The notes under the pieces: generated by a model | What the model was told of the DNA's origin: nothing | The model's database searches: none | What the model saw: only the letters and a program-made list of their open reading frames with translations | Part shown: piece after piece, positions 43,571-53,264 of the stretch | Layout of the letters: each line of letters starts with the position of its first letter | Position numbering within the stretch: the stretch's first letter is position 1 | Made by a program: the position numbers and the translations under genes | Origin: Anaerobiospirillum sp. NML120449 | GTDB taxonomy: Bacteria > Pseudomonadota > Gammaproteobacteria > Enterobacterales > Succinivibrionaceae | Direction of reading: 5' to 3' | DNA: 64,000 bases | NCBI RefSeq assembly: GCF_023051105.1 | Contig: NZ_JALKIL010000012.1 | Location: 1 to 64,000 of the forward strand

Positions 43571-44479
43571 TTATCTGCCCAGTAAGCTCAGCGCAATCGT
43601 AGGACGCTGATTAGCCTGGGCCAGCACGGACTGAGATGCCTGCTGGATGATGTTGTTCTGGGTAAGAGCTGCAGTTTCAGATGCGAAGTCTGTGTCTCTT
43701 ATGCGGCTACGGGCATCAGACTGATTTTCAGATATGTTAGCCTGGTTGCGGATAGTGCTTTCCATTCTATTTTGTAAAGCACCAAGGTTTGCACGCTTGG
43801 AATCAACAGCCTGAATATAGCTGTCTATGTTTCTAAGAACGGCAGTTGCAAGTGAAGCCATTGATATGGTCCAAATGTAATTTGCACCAGACTTAGTTAT
43901 GCCATCATTGTTTTTATCAGGAGCTGCATTACCTTTAACCTGAGATATCAGGCCTGTCATAGTAAAAGCCTTACTCCAGTCCAATGTCAGAGTATTGCCT
44001 GCATTAGCACCTACCTGGAAAGTAAGCTTGCCATCTGTAGGAATTAAGCCCTTGCCTGCTCCGTCGAGAATCTGCTGACCCGCAAAAGTAGTCTGCTTGG
44101 CAATACGGGTAATTTCATGTGACAGCTGAGAGACCTCTTCCTGAAGAGCTTTACGGTCTGCTGCTGAGTTTGTACCATTGGCAGACTGTACAGCCAGCAC
44201 ACGGATGCGCTGCAGCATGTTGGTAGTCTCGTCCAGGGCGCCTTCGATGGTCTGTGCTAGGGCAATACCGTCATTGGTGTTACGGTTACCCTGATTGAGA
44301 CCGTTAATCTGGGAGGTCAGTCGGTCAGCGATCTGCAGACCTGCTGCATCGTCCTTAGCTGAGTTAATACGTAGGCCTGATGACAGTCTCTGATATGAGA
44401 CATTCAGGTTTAAAGTGGCATTACTGAGCTTTCTCTGGGCATTGATGGAGCTGACGTTCGTGTTAACGTAAAGGGCCAT
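43571..44479 (-). CDS. fliC: Flagellin B2
   Basis: 302 residues, the shortest copy. Ends are identical to B1; the middle differs ([26 protein letters not shown], then [18 protein letters not shown] in place of the hydrophobic LIQAVDS approach). It has [22 protein letters not shown] in the D1 helix. Same role and arrangement as B1, with its own sigma-54 promoter at 44564-44580. The ribosome site is AAGGAATAAACC before the ATG. Confidence 0.96.
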   Translation of the reverse strand: MALYVNTNVSSINAQRKLSNATLNLNVSYQRLSSGLRINSAKDDAAGLQIADRLTSQINGLNQGNRNTNDGIALAQTIEGALDETTNMLQRIRVLAVQSANGTNSAADRKALQEEVSQLSHEITRIAKQTTFAGQQILDGAGKGLIPTDGKLTFQVGANAGNTLTLDWSKAFTMTGLISQVKGNAAPDKNNDGITKSGANYIWTISMASLATAVLRNIDSYIQAVDSKRANLGALQNRMESTIRNQANISENQSDARSRIRDTDFASETAALTQNNIIQQASQSVLAQANQRPTIALSLLGR

Positions 44480-44563
44480 GGTTTATTCCTTACTCTCTCA
44501 ATTTCTCATTGCAATACGCTCATCAAAGCTTGTATTGATGCAATGTAGTATTGAAATAGATCC

Positions 44564-44580
44564 ATGCAATACAGGTGCCA
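44564..44580 (-). promoter_or_regulatory. Sigma-54 promoter of flagellin B2
   Basis: Minus-strand TGGCAC-CTGTA-TTGCAT, full -24/-12 consensus, 85 bases before the ATG as in B1. Confidence 0.92.
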
Positions 44581-44747
44581 TTGATTATCTAAAAGCTGAA
44601 TGCCATTGGCTTTAGCGTAAAAGCAAAATCTCATTGGCACGTTTGAGAATGAGCTTGAATGATTTTAAGCCATAGCATGCCTCAGCCAGTCAACAGCAAT
44701 TAGGACTGCTAACAGAATAATTCCAAAGTCTTACAGATCCGCAAAAC

Positions 44748-44773
44748 TAAAAAGCGGGCACGAGGCCCGCTTT
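44748..44773 (-). terminator. Terminator of flagellin B3
   Basis: AAAGCGGGC (44751-44759), loop ACGAG, GCCCGCTTT (44765-44773); minus strand continues TTAGTTTTGC. Confidence 0.85.
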
Positions 44774-44802
44774 AGGTAAAGAGAGAAGAAATATATCTGG
44801 TA

Positions 44803-45732
44803 TTAACCCAGTAAGCTAAGCGCAATCGTAGGACGCTGATTAGCCTGGGCCAGCACGGACTGAGATGCCTGCTGGATGATGTTGTTCTGGGTAAGCGCTG
44901 CAGTCTCGGAGGCGAAGTCTGTGTCTCTTATGCGGCTACGGGCGTCAGACTGATTTTCAGAGATGTTAGCCTGGTTGCGGATAGTGCTTTCCATTCTGTT
45001 TTGTAAAGCACCAAGTCCGGCGCGCTTGGAATCAACTGCCTGAATCATCTTGTCGATGTTTTCGAGGGTCTTTGTCGAGGTGCTGGCTGAAGATACGGAC
45101 CAGCGGTAATCATTTACATTCTGACCGACTTTAGTAAGACCATTATTTTTTGCATTAGCTGCACCGATGCCAGCCATCTTAGCAATACCCGACATGGTGA
45201 ATGGATCTTCCCACACAAGGTCAAGGGTATTACCTGCGTTAGCACCTACCTGAAAAACAAGCTTACCATCAGCTGGAATTAAGCTGTTCTTATTATTGTT
45301 TTTATCGTACTTACCGTTCAGTACAAGCTGTCCAGCATAGGTTGTCTGCTGAGCAATACGTGTAATTTCAGCCGATAACTGAGTAACTTCCTCCTGCAGG
45401 GCATCACGGTCTTTCTGAGAGTTAGTACCGTTAGCCGACTGCACAGCCAGCACACGGATGCGCTGCAGCATGTTGGTGGTCTCGTCCAGGGCGCCTTCAA
45501 TGGTCTGGGCAAGGGCAATACCGTCGTTGGTGTTGCGGTTACCCTGATTAAGACCGTTAATCTGTGAGGTCAGTCGGTCAGCGATCTGCAGGCCTGCTGC
45601 GTCGTCCTTGGCCGAATTGATTCTAAGGCCTGAGGAGAGGCGCTGATAGCTGGTATTAAGGTTCAGAGTGGCATTACTGAGCTTCCTCTGGGCATTGATG
45701 GAGCTAACATTCGTATTAACATATAGAGCCAT
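44803..45732 (-). CDS. fliC: Flagellin B3
   Basis: 309 residues, the longest copy and the only B type lacking the final Arg. The extra length is a Lys/Asn-rich surface insertion ([13 protein letters not shown]) near residue 145, plus an altered middle ([19 protein letters not shown]). It ends PTIALSLLG. The N-terminus has [10 protein letters not shown] instead of [10 protein letters not shown]. Promoter-distal member of the cluster with its own sigma-54 site; an RBS-like AAGGAAG precedes the ATG. Confidence 0.96.
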   Translation of the reverse strand: MALYVNTNVSSINAQRKLSNATLNLNTSYQRLSSGLRINSAKDDAAGLQIADRLTSQINGLNQGNRNTNDGIALAQTIEGALDETTNMLQRIRVLAVQSANGTNSQKDRDALQEEVTQLSAEITRIAQQTTYAGQLVLNGKYDKNNNKNSLIPADGKLVFQVGANAGNTLDLVWEDPFTMSGIAKMAGIGAANAKNNGLTKVGQNVNDYRWSVSSASTSTKTLENIDKMIQAVDSKRAGLGALQNRMESTIRNQANISENQSDARSRIRDTDFASETAALTQNNIIQQASQSVLAQANQRPTIALSLLG

Positions 45733-45816
45733 AATCTCTTCCTTAATCTCTCTATTTTTCGCGTCTCATGTATGTCACAGCATAGTATAGACATACTGCA
45801 TTATTGAAATAACTAC

Positions 45817-45833
45817 ATGCAACGCAGGTGCCA
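45817..45833 (-). promoter_or_regulatory. Sigma-54 promoter of flagellin B3
   Basis: Minus-strand TGGCAC-CTGCG-TTGCAT, about 85 bases before the ATG; same position as in B1 and B2. Confidence 0.92.
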
Positions 45834-46239
45834 TTTATTCACGCAAAGCTGATAGCTACGGGCTTTGCGGCAGAAAAACGCATGGCAACAGATACCATTT
45901 GCAGATTGAAAGAGAGGCAAATATCACGATATTTATCAAAGGCATCAGGCCATGTAAACGAGCTCACCTGCATATCTTCTGGCAGTCATAGCCTCTACAT
46001 TTAGCGCACGCTGCACAGGCCACTGCACGAAGTGGCTCTCATGCCCCCCATGCATATCCTCGACAGTGCTAAGTCCCTGGTACGTGCTCTTTGGAGGCAG
46101 CTCCTGATGGTCCATATGATGAAAAGCTGATACGGGCCACGTCACCAAGGCACCATTCCCCCATCATCATTCTATCCCGCCAAAATGCGGCAAAGCTGCC
46201 AGCCGGATGGTCCGACTGGCAGCTTTGTTCTATGTATTA

Positions 46240-46347
46240 TGGCTGCCGTGAAAGCTATGTGTACCCTGGCTGTCGCAAAAGCCATATGTTTTCTGGCTGG
46301 CGCAAAAGCCATGTGTACTCTGGCTGCCGTGAAAAGCTGTGGGGTGC
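46240..46347. repeat. 27-bp tandem repeat, four copies
   Basis: Copies begin at 46240, 46267, 46294 and 46321 with TGGCTGYCGYRAAAGC and continue CATGTGTACTC. It lies just past the stop of the unknown gene, on the non-coding side. 27 is a multiple of three and the + frame through it is open, but no ribosome site or protein context supports coding. Confidence 0.88.
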
Positions 46348-46402
46348 GGCACTGTTTTTTGTGGGGACTGTGGATGGCTTTTTGCTCTGGCTGAGTTTTG
46401 GG

Positions 46403-47671
46403 TCAGCGTGCGTGGTATTCGCTCATCATCAGCTCCTTGCCCTGGAGGCTGCGGTACTCGAATGCGGCCTTGAGCATGAGGGAGCCGAAGATAAGGTGGA
46501 AGCGGCTCTTCATCTGGGCTGTAGTCTCTCCACTGGCGCAGTACATGAGCAGGTCGTCCCTGATTATAAGCTCGGTGTCCGGGTTCTCGCTCATCTCAAA
46601 GATACGATACGGATCCCATCCTGATGGCCTTGGGGTGTTGGTGGCCAGGATACTGATGCCGCGCAGCATAAGTCCCTGTTCCTCTTCGTAGAAGTCATCG
46701 AAGTTTTCAAAGGAGCCAAAGCCGTCGGTCTCGCCGTCATAGGAATAGTGGTAGGTCACCTGGGCAAGGCTCTTACGTGAGTGCAGCTGCTTGGCACAGT
46801 GGCCCATGATGCCTATACCCGCCTCAAGCTCAAACTGGGTGAACAGGCCTGCGTCTATGCCCTCCTGGGCAGCACTGCGGGCTGCATTGCTGTCAAGCTT
46901 GAGCCTTGCTACAAAGCTGCAGTCCTGATGGGCCATGTTATCGAGATCCTTAACCTCAGGTTCATCAAGATCCATGTAGACATCAACATCGTCTGCAGTC
47001 AGGCCGTAATCTCCAAGTCGGCTGAGCAGGCTGTGGATACCCTCCATCTGGTTGACGCTGCCCGGACGGAAGTCGTAGAACACAGGAAGAGGATTGGAGG
47101 ACAGGTCGACTACCACCTCAAAGGTGGCAAAAGGAGCATCTTCGTCAGCGTAAGGATTGTCCCAGTCAGTTCTCATGTAATCCACGAGGCGCAGCTTTTC
47201 ATAGCCGATGAACATGATCATTGAAGCCTGAACATCGGTCTCATCAGTAAGCCAGCTGCTGTAGCGGCGGGACTGGACAATAGAGCGGCTGAAAGCATCG
47301 ATAAAGGTATTGTCGATAAGCTTTTCAGCTTCATCTATTTCCCAGCTGCTCACACCATCAGTCAGAGCTGACATCTCATACTTGCGAACGAAGTTGTTGA
47401 AAAGATCGTGACTGAACTCGTCATTAATCACCATAAAGCACATGAGCAGCTCTATGATGCGGGCAAAGCGATTGAGGTCGTACTGTGGGAGGTGATGAGC
47501 TTCATTGAGAGCGTTGACAATGGCAGCATAGACGCCAATGTCCCATGAGGCATTCTCGATCTCAATACAGTATGCGATCTGACTTGCCTCCTCCCATGTC
47601 AGGCCACACTTGTCCACGTAGTAATGGACAATCTGCGGTCTGTCGCTCAAATCCCTGGTAAATCTGTGCAT
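46403..47671 (-). CDS. Unrecognised 422-residue acidic protein
   Basis: No family recognised. The sequence is well mixed and protein-like, acidic, with no signal peptide or transmembrane segment. Residues 1-145 look helical (CGLTWEEASQIAYCIEIENASW, RIIELLMCFMVINDEF). Residues 190-260 are Asp/Glu-rich with likely beta structure (FATFEVVVDLSSNPLPVFYDFR, DDVDVYMDLDEPEVKDLD). Residues 300-345 are aromatic and acidic (YHYSYDGETDGFGSFENFDDFYEEE). AGGAG lies 12 bases before the ATG. It sits between flagellin B3 and the rplS operon, monocistronic. Cytoplasmic location is inferred. A regulatory or immunity-type role cannot be argued from sequence alone. Confidence 0.85.
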   Translation of the reverse strand: MHRFTRDLSDRPQIVHYYVDKCGLTWEEASQIAYCIEIENASWDIGVYAAIVNALNEAHHLPQYDLNRFARIIELLMCFMVINDEFSHDLFNNFVRKYEMSALTDGVSSWEIDEAEKLIDNTFIDAFSRSIVQSRRYSSWLTDETDVQASMIMFIGYEKLRLVDYMRTDWDNPYADEDAPFATFEVVVDLSSNPLPVFYDFRPGSVNQMEGIHSLLSRLGDYGLTADDVDVYMDLDEPEVKDLDNMAHQDCSFVARLKLDSNAARSAAQEGIDAGLFTQFELEAGIGIMGHCAKQLHSRKSLAQVTYHYSYDGETDGFGSFENFDDFYEEEQGLMLRGISILATNTPRPSGWDPYRIFEMSENPDTELIIRDDLLMYCASGETTAQMKSRFHLIFGSLMLKAAFEYRSLQGKELMMSEYHAR

Positions 47672-48357
47672 AAAAGCGCAGGTCTCCTAATTCCGACTTC
47701 TTTTTGCTGTTAGTCAAAAGCCCTGTGGCTGCGGCATATTCCTGATGCGGCATTCAGGACACAATGGTGAAATCTCTGCAAGCAATGAGCCGCCATGCTC
47801 AGGCTGGTCATAATAATCATTTAGCCAGGATAAAGTGGTATGGCAGGCCTGACTGCCAGGCTGCTGGACCTCTGGCAGCCTGGCTGCCGTGCCATGGGCG
47901 CCTGACTGACGTGCCATGGTCGCCGGTCAGCTGGCTGTTAGTGATGCAGTGAGGCCCTATGCTATCACAGACAATTACGCCCAAATTGAGTCTTAACAGT
48001 TTTTAGCAAGTCAGGGGCCATAAGTAGCCGCTCACAGCCCATACTGACGCCTGCTGCGTGCATAATGCACAATGTGCACAGCCATGCAGCAGCCGGGCAC
48101 CATAAAGGACTGACCCGAGGGCCTGGCAGCGTAAGGCATGACCGGCGCTGCGGCCGCCGACCGTGCGGGCCGGGTTCAGCGCGGCTGGAGGGCGGGTTGC
48201 AGATAAGCGGCCAGGCCCAAAATAACAAAAGCCCTGTACGGACTGTACAGGGCTCCTGGCAGGCTCTATGGTTATCAGCATGAGCCGATAATGGCAGACC
48301 ACTGGCCGCTGCGCGTAGCGCTTTGCCAGGGCCGCCGGGAACACATAGTTCCTTGTA
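47672..48357. other. Intergenic region between rplS and the unknown gene
   Basis: Contains a 10-bp inverted repeat GCCAGGCTGC/GCAGCCTGGC (47855-47884) and the rplS operon terminator. No gene. Confidence 0.65.
48226..48254 (-). terminator. Terminator of the rpsP-rimM-trmD-rplS operon
   Basis: AGCCCTGTAC (48230-48239), loop GGACT, GTACAGGGCT (48245-48254); minus strand continues TTTTGTTATTTTG. Confidence 0.88.
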
Positions 48358-48708
48358 TTAGACCTTCTCGCGGATACGGGCGGCCTTACCGGTACGGCTG
48401 CGTAAGTAGTACAGCTTGGCACGGCGAACGTCACCACGACGGGTAACCTTTACGGAGGCGATCATTGGGGAGTGGGTCTGGAAGACACGCTCTACACCCT
48501 CACCGGAAGACATCTTGCGAACGGTGAAAGAGGAGTTTAAGCCACGGTTACGCTTGGCAATAACGTTGCCCTCGAAAGCCTGTAAACGGGACTTGTCGCC
48601 TTCAACTACACGAACCTCAACACGAACGGTGTCGCCTGGGTTGAACTGTGGGATGTCCTGACGGAGCTGCTCTTTCTCAAGCTGGTCAATAATTGGATGA
48701 CTGGCCAT
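48358..48708 (-). CDS. rplS: 50S ribosomal protein L19
   Basis: 116 residues. It sits at the 30S-50S interface. [44 protein letters not shown] is the conserved L19 core, and the C-terminus [17 protein letters not shown] is typical. Last gene of the rpsP operon, 28 bases after trmD and followed by a strong terminator. Confidence 0.98.
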   Translation of the reverse strand: MASHPIIDQLEKEQLRQDIPQFNPGDTVRVEVRVVEGDKSRLQAFEGNVIAKRNRGLNSSFTVRKMSSGEGVERVFQTHSPMIASVKVTRRGDVRRAKLYYLRSRTGKAARIREKV

Positions 48709-48736
48709 TTTTTACCTACCCTAAAACAAAATCTTT

Positions 48737-49483
48737 TTAATCCTCGAGCTTCTTTTGCTCAAGGTATTCGTCAAGAAGCTTCTGCTCTTCACGATTAAGT
48801 AATCTTGACTGCAATAAATCAGGACGTCTCTCGTAAGTTCGGGACAATGCCTGCTGCAGTCGCCAACGACGGATCTTTTCGTGATTGCCGCTCATCAGTA
48901 CCTCTGGTACCGCCATCCCGTCTATGACTTCAGGACGGGTGTACTGAGGAAAGTGCAATAAACCATCGGCAAAAGAATCCTCATGGGCATTACGTATATC
49001 CCCCAGAACTCCTGGAACCATACGTGATACCGCATCGATGACACACATTGCAGGGATTTCACCACCCGAGAGCACGTAGTCACCGATTGAAACCTCCAGA
49101 TCGACTTCTTTCTGAAGGATACGCTCATCTATCCCCTCATAACGTCCGGCTATGAGGATTAACGAACCCCAGTTATGGAATCGTGTGACCAGTGAGTGGC
49201 TAAGACGTTCTCCTTGCGGAGACATGTAGACGACTTTCGTTCCTTGAGGTGCCTGCTGGCGGGCCGCGCTGATTGCATCCCTTAAAGGCTGAACCTTCAT
49301 CAACATACCGGGACCGCCACCGTATGGCCTGTCATCCACTGTCTGGTATTTGTCCAGAGTAAAATCGCGCGGGTTCCACACGTTGATATCAATCAGTCCG
49401 TGTTTGACCGCACGGGATGTTACTCCCGATTCAGTTACAGCTTTAAGCATCTCAGGAAAGAGCGATATAACACCAAACCACAT
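48737..49483 (-). CDS. trmD: tRNA (guanine37-N1)-methyltransferase
   Basis: Methylates G37 next to the anticodon with S-adenosylmethionine, preventing frameshifting. From the chosen ATG it has 248 residues and starts [12 protein letters not shown], the family N-terminus. AAGGA lies 7 bases upstream, which excludes an ATG nine codons earlier. The trefoil-knot motifs are present: YGGGPGMLM near 58, [11 protein letters not shown] near 112, and [11 protein letters not shown] near 130. Third gene of the conserved operon. Confidence 0.97.
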   Translation of the reverse strand: MWFGVISLFPEMLKAVTESGVTSRAVKHGLIDINVWNPRDFTLDKYQTVDDRPYGGGPGMLMKVQPLRDAISAARQQAPQGTKVVYMSPQGERLSHSLVTRFHNWGSLILIAGRYEGIDERILQKEVDLEVSIGDYVLSGGEIPAMCVIDAVSRMVPGVLGDIRNAHEDSFADGLLHFPQYTRPEVIDGMAVPEVLMSGNHEKIRRWRLQQALSRTYERRPDLLQSRLLNREEQKLLDEYLEQKKLED

Positions 49484-49550
49484 TGCGATTTCCTTGAAAA
49501 GATGACTCAAATTTCTGCAGGCCGGGCCTGCGCATCCTTAAAAAGAAGGT

Positions 49551-50081
49551 TTAGTAATCTTCGCCCCACTCAACCCAGATTGTCTTCGCTTCGAGATCAA
49601 GTTTCGTGACAATCGGGCCTTTAACGTAAGGAATGAGCCTTTGACGAGGTCCACCCTTAGTTTGGTCAGAGGGAGACACCACCATGTAAGGGGCAGCTCC
49701 TTGATCCACAACCCTCAGTACTGTACCGAGGTTGACACCCTCCAGACCGATGACAGTGCATCCCTCGAGATCGCAAAGATAGATCTCGCCGTCTGGAAGT
49801 GCGGGCAAGCTTGAGCGCTTGATCCCGATATCCATGCCAGTAAGAAGAGCAGCCTCTTCTTTGACATTTACCGCATCGAGCTTAACAATAAAGCCGTCAG
49901 CATGCGGTTTCCAAGCTTCTACCTGAACCTCACGCCAATCTTCCCCACGCCGACGAATGAACCAAGGCGAGTAGTCAAAAAGGTTTTCAGGTTGCTCGGT
50001 AAAGGACTGTACCTTGAGGTAGCCCTTTAAGCCATAAGTAGAGCCCAGTCTACCCATGGAGCGTGGTGCATCATCAGCCAT
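49551..50081 (-). CDS. rimM: Ribosome maturation factor RimM
   Basis: 176 residues. RimM assists assembly of the 30S head through ribosomal protein S19. The N-terminal RimM beta-barrel begins MGRLGSTYGLKGYLKVQSFTE; the PRC-barrel-like C-terminal half contains PYMVV and IPYVKGPIVTKLDLEAKTIWVEW. No Shine-Dalgarno sequence is visible before the ATG, which is only 19 bases after the rpsP stop, so translational coupling is likely. Confidence 0.96.
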   Translation of the reverse strand: MADDAPRSMGRLGSTYGLKGYLKVQSFTEQPENLFDYSPWFIRRRGEDWREVQVEAWKPHADGFIVKLDAVNVKEEAALLTGMDIGIKRSSLPALPDGEIYLCDLEGCTVIGLEGVNLGTVLRVVDQGAAPYMVVSPSDQTKGGPRQRLIPYVKGPIVTKLDLEAKTIWVEWGEDY

Positions 50082-50100
50082 AAGCTGGAAAAAATGCTAA

Positions 50101-50475
50101 TTAAGCTTCAGCAGGAGCTTCGGCGGCGGCAGCCTCAGCAGCGGCAGCAGCGGCGGCGGCTTCAGCAGCAGCCTTACGAGCGGCAACAGCCTTCTCGTAC
50201 TTGGCGGTCTTGTAAGCGGCAACAGCCTCAGCGCCCATCTCGAAGTCCTTGATTAAGCGCTCTACGCGATCGGATGGCTGAGCGCCAACGCCCTTCCAGT
50301 AGTTAACACGGTCGATGTTCAGGTTTAAACGAACTTCCTGACCACGGGCGATTGGGTTGAAGAAACCAACCTGCTCGATGAAACGACCAGTTGCTGCAAA
50401 ACGGGAATCAGCAACTACAACGTGATAAAAAGGACGCTTCTTAGCGCCGGCGCGACGTAAACGAATGACTACCAT
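50101..50475 (-). CDS. rpsP: 30S ribosomal protein S16 with Ala-rich tail
   Basis: 124 residues. The first 80 are standard S16 ([55 protein letters not shown]). E. coli S16 has 82 residues; here about 40 more follow as a tail of Ala with Lys, then Ala and Glu. First gene of the operon with rimM, trmD and rplS. A promoter candidate lies at 50569-50596 and the leader is about 90 bases. Confidence 0.97.
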   Translation of the reverse strand: MVVIRLRRAGAKKRPFYHVVVADSRFAATGRFIEQVGFFNPIARGQEVRLNLNIDRVNYWKGVGAQPSDRVERLIKDFEMGAEAVAAYKTAKYEKAVAARKAAAEAAAAAAAAEAAAAEAPAEA

Positions 50476-50568
50476 TTCGTAAATTACCTATTTAATACGT
50501 TCACAGCTGAGAGGTGCATATAGATTTCTCATGATGCGCATCAGCCAAGTTATAAATACAGACAAGCG

Positions 50569-50596
50569 ATTTTACAGTTTTTCACCGAAAAATCAA
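50569..50596 (-). promoter_or_regulatory. Promoter candidate of the rpsP operon
   Basis: Minus-strand TTGATT (50596-50591), 16 bases, TAAAAT (50574-50569), in an A/T-rich patch that contrasts with the surrounding GC-rich DNA. Confidence 0.55.
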
Positions 50597-51240
50597 GATC
50601 GATAACTCATTTTTTAACATTCCACACTAGGCAAAGCCCCCGCGATGTGCTATTTTCGTATGGATGTCTTTTAGACGTCTCCCACCTGCGCCCACTGCGG
50701 CAAATCCCGGCCTCATCAGCACGCTCACCCTCAGCGGCTGCATGCAGCACCTCACTTTCCCCTGACCTGTTCCCCGTTAAAACCGGCCCTGCCCTCAGTG
50801 TATCTGCACCCCGGCCGACTAACCTGCCCTTGATGCGTCTTTAACCCTGTCTTTATCTGCCCTTCGGCCAGAGGCCATGTCATGCCTGCGTTCCGTGATG
50901 CTGTGTGCCGGACCAGGGACAAAAGCCCGGGCCTGCGCGTAAGGCCTGTTTCCCGGCTCGCCCGGCTGCCTGCCCTACTGCCGACCGGGCAGCCGCCACA
51001 GTCCCTGCCGTGACGGAGGTTGACCATACAGGTAAGCCTGATGGCTTACCCAACTACAGGGCAAGTAAGAAAAGTGATGACGGCCCAGTATCACTGTCTT
51101 TAAAGAGCCAGGTTCAGAGACGGCATCGGCGTCAGCTCATGGTCCCTGCCGGGCCTTTGACGGCTTTGGCAATGCGGCAGGTGATCTCCAGCTATATATA
51201 TATGTAGTGAAGGTCGGACCTGTTGTGCGCCCCATTACGA

Positions 51241-51274
51241 CAAAGGGCAGTACCTGTTGGGGTACTGCCCTTTG
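51241..51274 (-). terminator. Perfect 14-bp hairpin after ffh
   Basis: CAAAGGGCAGTACC (51241-51254) pairs with GGTACTGCCCTTTG (51261-51274), 89 bases after the ffh stop. No clear T tract on the minus strand. Confidence 0.6.
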
Positions 51275-51362
51275 TGTCTGGGGACCGGGGTGGCTGCGGC
51301 TGAGGCCGCAGTCGCCCCTGGTTCAGGCATGAGCCGGTGCCATGGCGGCGGGCCCGGGCTGC

Positions 51363-52766
51363 TTAGCGGCGACGGCCCGGGTTGCCCAGCAGTCCGGCCA
51401 GACCACCCATGCCGCCCATGCCGCCGGCCATACCGCGCATGGCGTTCATGGCAGCACGCATGCCCTTGCCGCCCTTGAGCTTCTTCATCATCTTCTGCAT
51501 CATCTCAAACTGGGTGAGCAGACGATTGACTTCCTGAACCTCAAGGCCACAGCCGGCGGCAATGCGCTTCTTGCGGGAGCCCTTGATGATTTCAGGGTGA
51601 GCACGCTCCTTGGGAGTCATGGACAGAATGATGGCTTCGATATGGGAGAAGTTCTTCTCGCTGACAGCCTCACCAGCCTGAGCCATGAGTTTTTCGCCAC
51701 CAGGCAGCTTGGAGATAAGGCCGGTCACACCGCCCATCTTCTTCATTTCAACCATCTGGCTTAAGAAGTCGTTAAGGTCAAAGCCCTCGCCCTTCTTAAG
51801 CTTCTTGACCAGACGGTCAGCCTTTTCCTTGTCGGTCTTGAGCTGTAATTCCTCAACCAGGGAGAGCACATCACCCATGCCAAGGATACGGCCGGCAATA
51901 CGATCAGGGTGGAATGGCTCCAGAGGAACGACCTTTTCACCAAGACCAATAAACTTGATTGGCTTGCCAGTGATCTGACGTACCGACAGAGCAGCACCAC
52001 CACGGGCATCACCATCAGCCTTGGTCAGAATCACACCGGTAAGAGGCAAAGCCTCGGCAAAGGCCTTTGCAGTATTGGCGGCGTCCTGACCGGTCATGGC
52101 GTCCACAACGAACATGGTTTCAACAGGCTCAAGAATGCCATGCAGCTCCTTGACCTCATTCATCATGTCTTCGTCTACGGCCAAACGACCGGCGGTATCG
52201 ATAATCAGCACATCGATAAAGCGGCGGCGGGCCTCTTCAAGGGCAGCAGCGGCAATCTTCTGTGGAGTGCTGGACGGATCAGATGGCCAGGTCTCAATGC
52301 CGGTCTCACGACCCAGAGTATGCAGCTGCTCGATAGCGGCCGGACGATAGGTATCGACCGAACACATCATAATGCTCTTCTTGAGGCGCTCTTTAATATA
52401 GAGGCCAAGCTTGGCAGCCGAGGTGGTCTTACCGGCACCCTGCAGACCGGCCAGCAGAATAACTGCTGGTGGCTGGTGAGCAAGATTGAGCTCGCTGTTG
52501 CTGGCGCCCATGATCTCAATGAGCTGATCATGAACAATACTTACAAACTGCTGGCCTGGGGTTAATGAAGTATTAACCTCCATGCCCAGGGCCTTTTCCT
52601 TTACTCTGGCAGTAAAGTCACGGACCACTGGCAAGGCCACGTCGGCCTCAAGCAGTGCAGTACGCACCTCACGTAAAGTATCCTTTACGTTGTCTTCGGT
52701 AATTCGACCCTGACCTGAGATGTTCTTCAGGGTCCGGTTAAGTCTGTCGCTTAAACTTTCAAACAT
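51363..52766 (-). CDS. ffh: Signal recognition particle protein Ffh
   Basis: GTPase that binds 4.5S RNA and signal peptides of nascent inner-membrane proteins and docks on FtsY. From the chosen ATG 467 residues start MFESLSDRLNRTLKNISGQGR, as in E. coli (MFDNLTDRL). G1 is GLQGAGKTT near 100, G3 DTAGR near 190, G4 TKADGDARGG near 248. The Met-rich M domain ends MMQKMMKKLKGGKGM and a Gly/Met-rich tail. A GTG seven codons upstream is possible; family alignment decides for the ATG, with AGGA 13 bases before it. Confidence 0.97.
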   Translation of the reverse strand: MFESLSDRLNRTLKNISGQGRITEDNVKDTLREVRTALLEADVALPVVRDFTARVKEKALGMEVNTSLTPGQQFVSIVHDQLIEIMGASNSELNLAHQPPAVILLAGLQGAGKTTSAAKLGLYIKERLKKSIMMCSVDTYRPAAIEQLHTLGRETGIETWPSDPSSTPQKIAAAALEEARRRFIDVLIIDTAGRLAVDEDMMNEVKELHGILEPVETMFVVDAMTGQDAANTAKAFAEALPLTGVILTKADGDARGGAALSVRQITGKPIKFIGLGEKVVPLEPFHPDRIAGRILGMGDVLSLVEELQLKTDKEKADRLVKKLKKGEGFDLNDFLSQMVEMKKMGGVTGLISKLPGGEKLMAQAGEAVSEKNFSHIEAIILSMTPKERAHPEIIKGSRKKRIAAGCGLEVQEVNRLLTQFEMMQKMMKKLKGGKGMRAAMNAMRGMAGGMGGMGGLAGLLGNPGRRR

Positions 52767-53264
52767 GGACTGGTAACTTTCCTGCACAACCAGGACGCCT
52801 GGAGCTGCACTGACTGTGCATGCCCCTACCGCACACTATATCCGCTGAGCATTTGCGCCTGTTATTGGTTTATCAGCCTGCCCGGCAGTCACAAAAGACT
52901 GCTCCAACTGTAAGTCACTCTACACAGTGCAGGCCTGCTCGAAATTCTTTATTATGCCCGCCTTTTACGGACACAATCGTCAACATTATACACATAGTAC
53001 GGATAATGGCTAAATCGCAGCCGCCCATGCCTGCCCAGGCATGCCCATGAAGGACAGGCCAGAGGCCAGCCCTGGCGCCGGCCTGCGCTGCGGCCTGCGA
53101 CGGGGCCGCACACCGGCAGCCTGCCTGCGGCGCAGGATGCCGGAGCGGGATTTTGTCTGTCTGCGCTCCAAAGAAAAAACCCCCGTACCACAAGATACAG
53201 GGGTCTTGGACTGAAACTAAATCTTTAGATCAGACCTGGCGCAGCCATATGGCCAGCCAGACCG
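52767..53264. other. Intergenic region between motX-like gene and ffh
   Basis: About 500 bases. Holds the terminator at 53173-53204 and a short A/T-rich zone (52945-53010) that may contain the ffh promoter. No gene. Confidence 0.6.
53173..53204 (-). terminator. Terminator of the motX-like gene
   Basis: Minus-strand ACCCCTGTA pairs with TACGGGGGT (53204-53196 with 53187-53179, one G-T), followed by a run of six T. Confidence 0.88.

Larger units (their letters stand above)
44480..44802. other. Spacer between flagellins B2 and B3
   Basis: Contains the B2 sigma-54 promoter and the B3 terminator; an imperfect CAATGTAGTATTG palindrome lies at about 44540-44555. No gene. Confidence 0.65.
45733..46402. 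other. Intergenic region upstream of flagellin B3
   Basis: Holds the B3 sigma-54 promoter and a 27-bp tandem repeat at 46240-46347. No gene. No terminator with a T run is seen for the gene ending at 46403. Confidence 0.6.
50476..51362. other. Intergenic region between ffh and rpsP
   Basis: Contains the rpsP promoter/leader, a GC-rich stretch without genes (50680-51180), a TATATATATATG run at 51193-51204 and the hairpin after ffh. In E. coli ffh and rpsP are also neighbours. Confidence 0.65.
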
